A stretch of 32,149 bases of DNA, from positions 32,024 to 64,172 of the forward strand of contig MLAK01000767.1 in the NCBI GenBank assembly GCA_001839685.1, given 5' to 3'. Shown here one piece after another: positions 28,062 to 32,149 of the stretch. The stretch's first letter is position 1, and each line of letters opens with the position of its first letter. The stretch comes from Tritrichomonas foetus (taxonomy: Eukaryota; Parabasalia; Tritrichomonadida; Tritrichomonadidae). Made by a program: the position numbers and the translations under genes. Under the pieces are notes generated by a model, which saw only the letters and a program-made list of their open reading frames with translations, was not told the DNA's origin and did not search any database.

Positions 28062-28784
28062 ATGAATCAAGATCTGAGAGAGGAGCTTGTTGTCGATGGC
28101 TCTGATGTTGTCAGATCCTCGCCAGACGAACTTCATCAAATGTTCGAAGATCAAACATTCAATTATTATCACTCGAAGAAGACGACAATATTATTTTACA
28201 TAACTGTTGCGCTTGCAGCTGCCGACTTCATCATTCTTTTTGTCGAATACCTCATCGTGTTTCGTTCCGGAAAGTACTACTCACAATTGTCGCTCAAGCA
28301 AAGCAAAATTTACATTTTCGTTATTATCTCGTTAGCCTGCGTGGGATTCATGCTTTTTATATTTGTCAATGTTACAGCAATCTACCAGCATTATCACAAA
28401 TATTTCTACTGCACCAAAGAAAGATTGAATTATTATGGAACAATGGCGATTTTGTTACTGATCATCGATGCGATCCTGATTTTTGGCACAATCATACCAA
28501 TGCGCGAATATTTAAAGAAAAATTGTGAAGATAACGTAGATTTATGTATCTCACAATTTTGTGGTGATTCTGCAGATTCAAAGCAATTTGCAATTGATTA
28601 TTCATTTAATGTATCTGATCTAAATGAATGCAGAGATGCATGCGAAAACCTGGTTGAAAACAAATGCAGCAGATGGACAATTCTTTCTTATGTTCCTGTG
28701 ATTGTTACTTCGATTTTATTGACGCTCTCCATTATTCTTACAAAATTCGTGTGCTTGACGACTGAAAAGGAAGAGGTCCCATAA
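28062..28784 (+). CDS. Four-TM membrane protein with a six-cysteine outer loop
   Basis: A 240-residue protein, not recognised as a named family. Its topology resembles a tetraspanin. An acidic N-terminus of about 40 residues leads to TM1 (ILFYITVALAAADFIILFVE). TM2 is IYIFVIISLACVGFMLFIFV, after a short loop. TM3 is GTMAILLLIIDAILIFGTII. A roughly 55-residue loop with six cysteines (spacing C-x6-C-x4-C-x22-C-x3-C-x7-C) and one N-glycosylation sequon (NVS) comes next, then TM4 (VPVIVTSILLTLSIILTKFV). The tetraspanin CCG motif is absent, so it is only tetraspanin-like. The loop between TM3 and TM4 would be disulphide-stabilised and outside the cell or in the lumen. The stop overlaps UAAA. Alternatives are a trichomonad-specific surface protein or a claudin-like fold. 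Confidence 0.7.
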   Translation: MNQDLREELVVDGSDVVRSSPDELHQMFEDQTFNYYHSKKTTILFYITVALAAADFIILFVEYLIVFRSGKYYSQLSLKQSKIYIFVIISLACVGFMLFIFVNVTAIYQHYHKYFYCTKERLNYYGTMAILLLIIDAILIFGTIIPMREYLKKNCEDNVDLCISQFCGDSADSKQFAIDYSFNVSDLNECRDACENLVENKCSRWTILSYVPVIVTSILLTLSIILTKFVCLTTEKEEVP

Positions 28785-28785
28785 A
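28782..28785 (+). terminator. Poly(A) signal UAAA overlapping the stop
   Basis: The stop TAA of the four-TM gene plus A gives TAAA, a trichomonad-type signal. Its use is inferred. Confidence 0.4.
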
Positions 28786-29148
28786 ATATGTAAACTTTTT
28801 ATCATCTCGAATTTGTGTTTTTAATTTTCTATCTTGGAAATTGAAATCTAATTTCAACAAATTTATTTCTCTAGTGATAAAAGGAATTTCCTTCTGAAAT
28901 CAGCATTAGATGTTATTATACAAATAACTATTCACAATGATTCTTTCTAAATTCACATCATTTGGTTAAAATACATTTTAGGTATTTATTTCCATAACAT
29001 GTTTAAATTATATTTTTTTAAATGATAAAAGAAGGATAAAACATGATTGTTTTCAAATGTTTATTCGAGATATAAGGAAAATAAAATCTACATCAGAAAT
29101 AAACGTACGTTTCCCTTCCAACAAAAAGTTTCCGTTAATCAGTTTTAC
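28785..29148. other. Intergenic, four-TM gene to TPR gene
   Basis: The 364 AT-rich bases include an open stretch in the TPR frame from TTG at 29047 to 29148, which I judge to be 5' noncoding. No other signal was seen. Confidence 0.35.
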
Positions 29149-30684
29149 ATGTCTTCTCGCCGTGTTCGTAGAGTCGATGTAACTAAAAAGAAAACCGGAT
29201 ATACATCACAACGCGATATTGATGGCACATCCCACCGTTTATCCCGCGTCCCAGATAAATATAATGCAAATCGCTCAGTCGCTTCAGAAAAAAATGAGCC
29301 GTACTGTGTTTCATATTTCAAAAACAATCCCGATTCAATGGATTTAAGAACTCCTTCAGAAAAGCTTCAAGAACTTTTCGATAAATTAGATGAAGATCTC
29401 GAACCGTCAGTCAAATTCACAACCCTTATTCAAATTAAGTCTACTCAATACATGCTTCACGGGGAAAACTCAGTTGAGTGCCTTCGCGCCCACGCTGCCC
29501 TTGGATATTTCTATAATGAAAATATGAGGGCCGAATCTGCTTTGAGGCATCTCGAACAAGCTCATAACCTTGAACGTACAAATACAATCGATCAAGAAGA
29601 ATCCATCAGAATTGCCGTTGAAACAGCCCAAGCTCATATTTCATTAAAGAATGAGAAAAAAGGAGCAGCAGGCAAACATATCAGCCAGGCAGAAGATGCA
29701 GCTAGACCTTACTACTCAGCTGATGTCAAAGATATTCATCTTCGCTTTAAGCGTGACGTTGTTCATGCCAGAATTCTCTCAGCTAAGCGAAAATACGATG
29801 AAGCCCTTTCGCAGTATGAAGTTGCACTTGCCACTTTGAAAGAAGAAAAAGAGGGTGAAGCAGAAGATGAAAACGAGGGACCACCGTCAAACCCAACCAC
29901 GAATTCACTCGACGGAACAGAAACAGCTGAAGAAGCAAGATTATATGTCGAAATGGCTGAAGTGGCTGAGCGTCAGAAAGGAGCGAGAAGGAAAGCTGCT
30001 GCGTATTATAAACGTGCTTATGACATTTTCGTTTCACTTGGAATGGAAGAATCTGCTAAAAGCATTGAAAACAAACTTCCTGATGAAGATGAATTTGAAG
30101 AAGAGGAGGAAGAGGAAGAAGAAGAAAATCAGAACGAAGGGGATGATGGAGAAAATAATCATGAAGAAGAAACTCAAGAATTTGCACCAAGACCGCCAAG
30201 TGATGAAAGCAGAGGGCATTCGAGAGCTTCAAGAACAAGCCAAAATATTGTTGTTGGAAATGAAGAAGAAGAAAGGGAAACTAATTTCCAAGTGAAAGAA
30301 CCACCACCACGCGAAACTGATGCAAATGAATCACAACGAGATGGTCATGAAGAGGAAGAAGAAGAAGGGCATCTTGAAGAAGAAGAAAAAGGAGAAATGG
30401 AACAACAAAATGATAGCATTGTTGGTGGTCTTCTAGGTGAAAATAAAGAAAAGAATGGCGAAGAAGAAGAAGAAGGTGAAAACAATGATGAGAACGGAAA
30501 TGAAGCTGATACTGGAAATAAAGGTGAAGAAGACGAAAAAGAAAAGGAAAGAAAGGCTTCAGAAGAAGAAGAGGAAGGTGAAGCTGGAAAAGTAGAGAAG
30601 GCTATTGACGAAGAAGAAAGGAAAGAAGAAGCTGGAACACTTGAAGGACAACAAGGTGAAATTGCCAATGGTCTTCTTGGATAA
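29149..30684 (+). CDS. TPR-like helical protein with Glu-rich tail (possibly TTC23-like)
   Basis: A 511-residue protein. A basic N-terminus (SSRRVRRVDVTKKK) is followed, from about residue 75 to 310, by paired helices typical of tetratricopeptide repeats: AHAALGYFYNENMRAESALR, YDEALSQYEVALATLK and RRKAAAYYKRAYDIFVSLGM. From about 315 to the end it is dominated by Glu with Asp, Asn, Lys and Gly, and carries GGLLG and NGLLG near the end. The first repeats recall TTC23-family ciliary proteins, plausible in a flagellate, but that name is weak. I start at ATG 29149: the longer open frame begins at TTG 29047, and the 34 extra codons are not TPR-like. TCAGTT, 9 nt upstream, misses the initiator only at +2. 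TPRs scaffold protein complexes; the tail resembles tubulin tails in charge. Confidence 0.7.
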   Translation: MSSRRVRRVDVTKKKTGYTSQRDIDGTSHRLSRVPDKYNANRSVASEKNEPYCVSYFKNNPDSMDLRTPSEKLQELFDKLDEDLEPSVKFTTLIQIKSTQYMLHGENSVECLRAHAALGYFYNENMRAESALRHLEQAHNLERTNTIDQEESIRIAVETAQAHISLKNEKKGAAGKHISQAEDAARPYYSADVKDIHLRFKRDVVHARILSAKRKYDEALSQYEVALATLKEEKEGEAEDENEGPPSNPTTNSLDGTETAEEARLYVEMAEVAERQKGARRKAAAYYKRAYDIFVSLGMEESAKSIENKLPDEDEFEEEEEEEEEENQNEGDDGENNHEEETQEFAPRPPSDESRGHSRASRTSQNIVVGNEEEERETNFQVKEPPPRETDANESQRDGHEEEEEEGHLEEEEKGEMEQQNDSIVGGLLGENKEKNGEEEEEGENNDENGNEADTGNKGEEDEKEKERKASEEEEEGEAGKVEKAIDEEERKEEAGTLEGQQGEIANGLLG

Positions 30685-31214
30685 TTATTTTGTATTATCT
30701 AAATCTTTTTGTGTTTATGAACTTGTTATTATGCATCTTAAATACTATTTATTAGTTTCTTACATGATGGTATATGGACAATCATTTCTCTCATTGTTGT
30801 TTGATTAAACAATAAATTTATTTTTAAAGCTAAAAAACAAATAAAGAAAAAAGAAATAAACAAGCAAAAGAGAAATAAACAACAAAAGCGAAAGAAAAAA
30901 GAAAGAAAGAAACAAAAAGGAAAGAAATAAAGAAAAGAGAAAGAATAAAAGAAAAAAGTTAAGAGAAATAAGCAACAAAAGATAAAGAAACAAAGAAAAG
31001 ATAAACCAACAATCAAAAGAGAAATAAGCAAACAAGAAATAAAGAAAAGAGATATAAACAAACAAGAGAAATATCAACCAAAGGGAAAGAAAAAAAGAAG
31101 AAAGAAATGAGAAAGACAAAATGAAAAGATAAATTAACAAACAAAAGAGAAATAAACAAATAAAAGGGAAAGAAATATAGAAAAGAGATCAATTGAACAA
31201 TAAATTTATCACTT
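30685..31214. other. Converging 3' region with T-poor A/G-rich tract
   Basis: Beyond the TPR stop, bases about 30817-31190 are almost devoid of T and consist of A with G and some C. The block GAGAAATAARCAA recurs at 30870, 30963, 31019 and 31147 (spacings 93, 56, 128). The long open frames on both strands here are by-products of this composition. Confidence 0.6.
30817..31190. repeat. Low-complexity polypurine-rich tract with a recurring block
   Basis: The tract is about 370 nt of AAAGAAA/AAACAAA-type sequence. GAGAAATAAACAA (30870, 31147) and GAGAAATAAGCAA (30963, 31019) recur. It separates the converging TPR and SR genes, so it could contribute to the 3' UTR of either. Confidence 0.6.
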
Positions 31215-31217
31215 TTA
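31214..31217 (-). terminator. Poly(A) signal UAAA overlapping the SR gene stop
   Basis: On the minus strand the stop TAA plus A reads TAAA (then A). It is a trichomonad-type signal; its use is inferred. Confidence 0.4.
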
Positions 31218-31919
31218 ATCGTACCTGTCTCTCCTTCTGCTTCTTCGCTCATATCGGTCATCGTAGTCACTTCTCCTTCTCGGAGGTGGAGAATAATCGT
31301 CGTATGTTCTGCGGCTCCTACGAGATGGTGGCGGTGAGTAGTAGTCATCGTAGTAAGACCGGCTTCTTCTGCGGTCGTCACGATCACGTCCACGGTCCCT
31401 GTCCCTATCGCGGTCACGGTCACGGTCACGTTCGCGATCGCGGTCGTACCTGTCACGTCGGTCGTGTCTATCTCTATCTGGCCTTCGGCGAGATCCTGAC
31501 GACTTCTTTCTCTGCTTTCCGTTTGCCAATTCGACTGAAATTTTACGACCATCGAAAGTCGACGAATGAAGTTTTTCGACCATTTTGTCGGCGATTTCAC
31601 GACTTGGAACTTTGACAAAGCCATAGCCGAGAGATTTGCCACTGGTTGTCACAATAATTTTAGATGAAATAACTTCGTCGACGGTTGCGAAATAGTCTTT
31701 CAGGTCACTTTCTTTCGTTTTATAGGAAAGGTTTCCAACATAGAGCGATGGGAAATTGTCATCGGATTTTGATTTATCTTCCTTCTTTGACGAGTTTTCT
31801 TCATGTGGAGATTCAGCACCAGAATCTGAGTGTTCATCATTGTTATCGTTTTTTTGGTCGTCTGATGAGTGATATTCTTCTTTCCTGGGAGATTGTGAAG
31901 CCGATTCCTCCTCCGTCAT
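31215..31919 (-). CDS. RRM-RS/RD splicing factor, SR-protein-like
   Basis: A 234-residue nuclear RNA-binding protein. An acidic N-terminus of about 53 residues leads to a single RRM (about 54-130) with RNP2 as LYVGNL and RNP1 as GYGFVKV. After a KQRKKSSGSRRR linker come about 20 consecutive RD dipeptides with RS/SY blocks (about 140-215), and a Tyr-rich SPPPRRRSDYDD tail. The RS/RD arrangement is that of SR-type splicing activators (SRSF/Tra2-like, and also U2AF- or SR140-type partners), which bridge exons to U1 and U2 snRNPs. Its presence with Prp8 fits an active spliceosome. The start is ATG 31919; the preceding TTG in frame is ignored. No initiator was found, but a 7-bp palindrome lies 21-38 nt upstream. 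The stop overlaps TAAA. Confidence 0.85.
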   Translation of the reverse strand: MTEEESASQSPRKEEYHSSDDQKNDNNDEHSDSGAESPHEENSSKKEDKSKSDDNFPSLYVGNLSYKTKESDLKDYFATVDEVISSKIIVTTSGKSLGYGFVKVPSREIADKMVEKLHSSTFDGRKISVELANGKQRKKSSGSRRRPDRDRHDRRDRYDRDRERDRDRDRDRDRDRGRDRDDRRRSRSYYDDYYSPPPSRRSRRTYDDYSPPPRRRSDYDDRYERRSRRRDRYD

Positions 31920-31939
31920 CAAGAAAAGTGTACGGGGAA

Positions 31940-31957
31940 CGTTTACATAAGTAAACG
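31940..31957. promoter_or_regulatory. Palindrome upstream of the SR gene
   Basis: CGTTTAC-ATAA-GTAAACG is a 7-bp perfect inverted repeat, 21-38 nt before the ATG of the SR gene, in the promoter region. It could be a site for a dimeric transcription factor; no factor can be named. Confidence 0.4.
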
Positions 31958-32044
31958 GTTATTCAACATGATTGGCTTTTTCAATAGAAATATTTAAATA
32001 TTGATAGATCTTTCGAGGTGAATTTTAGTAGACCTATAAGTAGT

Positions 32045-32142
32045 GATAAGTTGCAGCTTCGCTTCAACTTATCCCAACTCAAATTTCATGAATGAGAAAA
32101 CCAACGAAATCATAAAGGACTTCGTCCGAGAAGCGTAGCTTC
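32045..32142. repeat. Three hairpins in 100 bases
   Basis: Stem one has GATAAGTTG (32045-32053) complementary to CAACTTATC (32065-32073), with an inner AGC-TTC-GCT after one C/T mismatch. Stem two is GGAC-TTC-GTCC (32117-32127). Stem three is GAAGC-GTA-GCTTC (32130-32142). The repeated GCTTC/GAAGC words suggest a structured RNA or a small palindromic repeat, cut by the edge. Confidence 0.45.
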
Positions 32143-32149
32143 ATTGAAA

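Larger units (their letters stand above)
31920..32149. other. Right edge: SR upstream region and hairpin cluster
   Basis: It contains the palindrome, then three small hairpins between 32045 and 32142. On the minus strand, 32079-32149 is open for 22 codons to the edge before a TGA, reading SMKLRFSDEVLYDF and so on. That may be the 3' end of an unseen gene, but it is too short to judge. Confidence 0.35.

Noticed and set aside
29047..29148. Extra 34 codons on the TPR gene
   Set aside because: They begin with TTG, have no ATG and no domain similarity; ATG 29149 is preferred.
30345..30668. Ser-rich minus-strand frame inside the TPR gene
   Set aside because: It is the complement of the Glu-rich tail (GAA/GAG read as TTC/CTC), with no independent support.
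30738..31140. Hydrophobic Phe/Leu-rich minus-strand frames
   Set aside because: They arise from the A-rich tract read in reverse and are low complexity.
31193..31615. 140-codon plus-strand frame opposite the SR gene
   Set aside because: It is the antisense of RD/RS codons and its composition is a mirror of them.
1..32149. Introns with the trichomonad branch/acceptor ACTAACACACAG
   Set aside because: Scanning by eye found no such sequence on either strand; all main frames are continuous except the ankyrin gene.
1..32149. tRNA, rRNA, CRISPR array or intact transposon
   Set aside because: T-loop-like strings (gttcgaatc) occur only inside coding sequence without cloverleaf partners. No spaced direct repeats or transposase or reverse transcriptase was seen.

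Overview
The window reads as protist nuclear DNA, most likely from a parabasalid (a trichomonad; Tritrichomonas- or Trichomonas-like). The basis is: AT-rich DNA with long, apparently intronless genes, including a 7-kb single-exon Prp8; very short inferred 5' leaders that begin at a trichomonad-type initiator (TCAYTW) 6-18 nt before several ATGs; UAAA poly(A) signals overlapping stop codons; and gene families that are abundant in trichomonads (ankyrin proteins, MatE transporters, divergent kinases). The genus is an inference.

Layout, left to right: a protein kinase cut by the left edge (2-1126, +); a C1-less diacylglycerol kinase (1871-2956, -), divergent from a TRAPPC9/Trs120-like trafficking protein (3415-6258, +); a UBA-UAS-UBX p97 adaptor (6439-7428, -); a structured 0.9-kb gap; a probable Mediator Med4 subunit (8350-9015, -); an M16C presequence-type metalloprotease with a hydrophobic leader (9269-12358, +); an ankyrin gene split into two frames by what looks like a 20-nt insertion (12758-14679, -); a serpin with a 200-residue, NLS-bearing tail (15178-17052, -); Prp8 (17373-24350, +); a 1.6-kb gap with a 79-nt T run and a 15-bp inverted repeat; a MatE transporter (26013-27623, +); a four-TM Cys-loop protein (28062-28784, +); a TPR protein with a Glu-rich tail (29149-30684, +); a T-poor A/G-rich tract; an RRM-RS splicing factor (31215-31919, -); and three small hairpins at the right edge.

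There is no operon logic. The genes are independent housekeeping or lineage-expanded loci on both strands. Two belong to pre-mRNA splicing (Prp8 and the SR protein), and others to transcription (Med4), trafficking (TRAPPC9-like), ubiquitin/p97 (UBX) and lipid signalling (DGK). No rRNA, tRNA, CRISPR array or intact transposon was recognised. The observations I rate highest are the serpin with a proline-containing reactive-loop hinge and a basic nuclear-type tail, the 20-nt break in the ankyrin gene, and the secreted-looking M16C protease.
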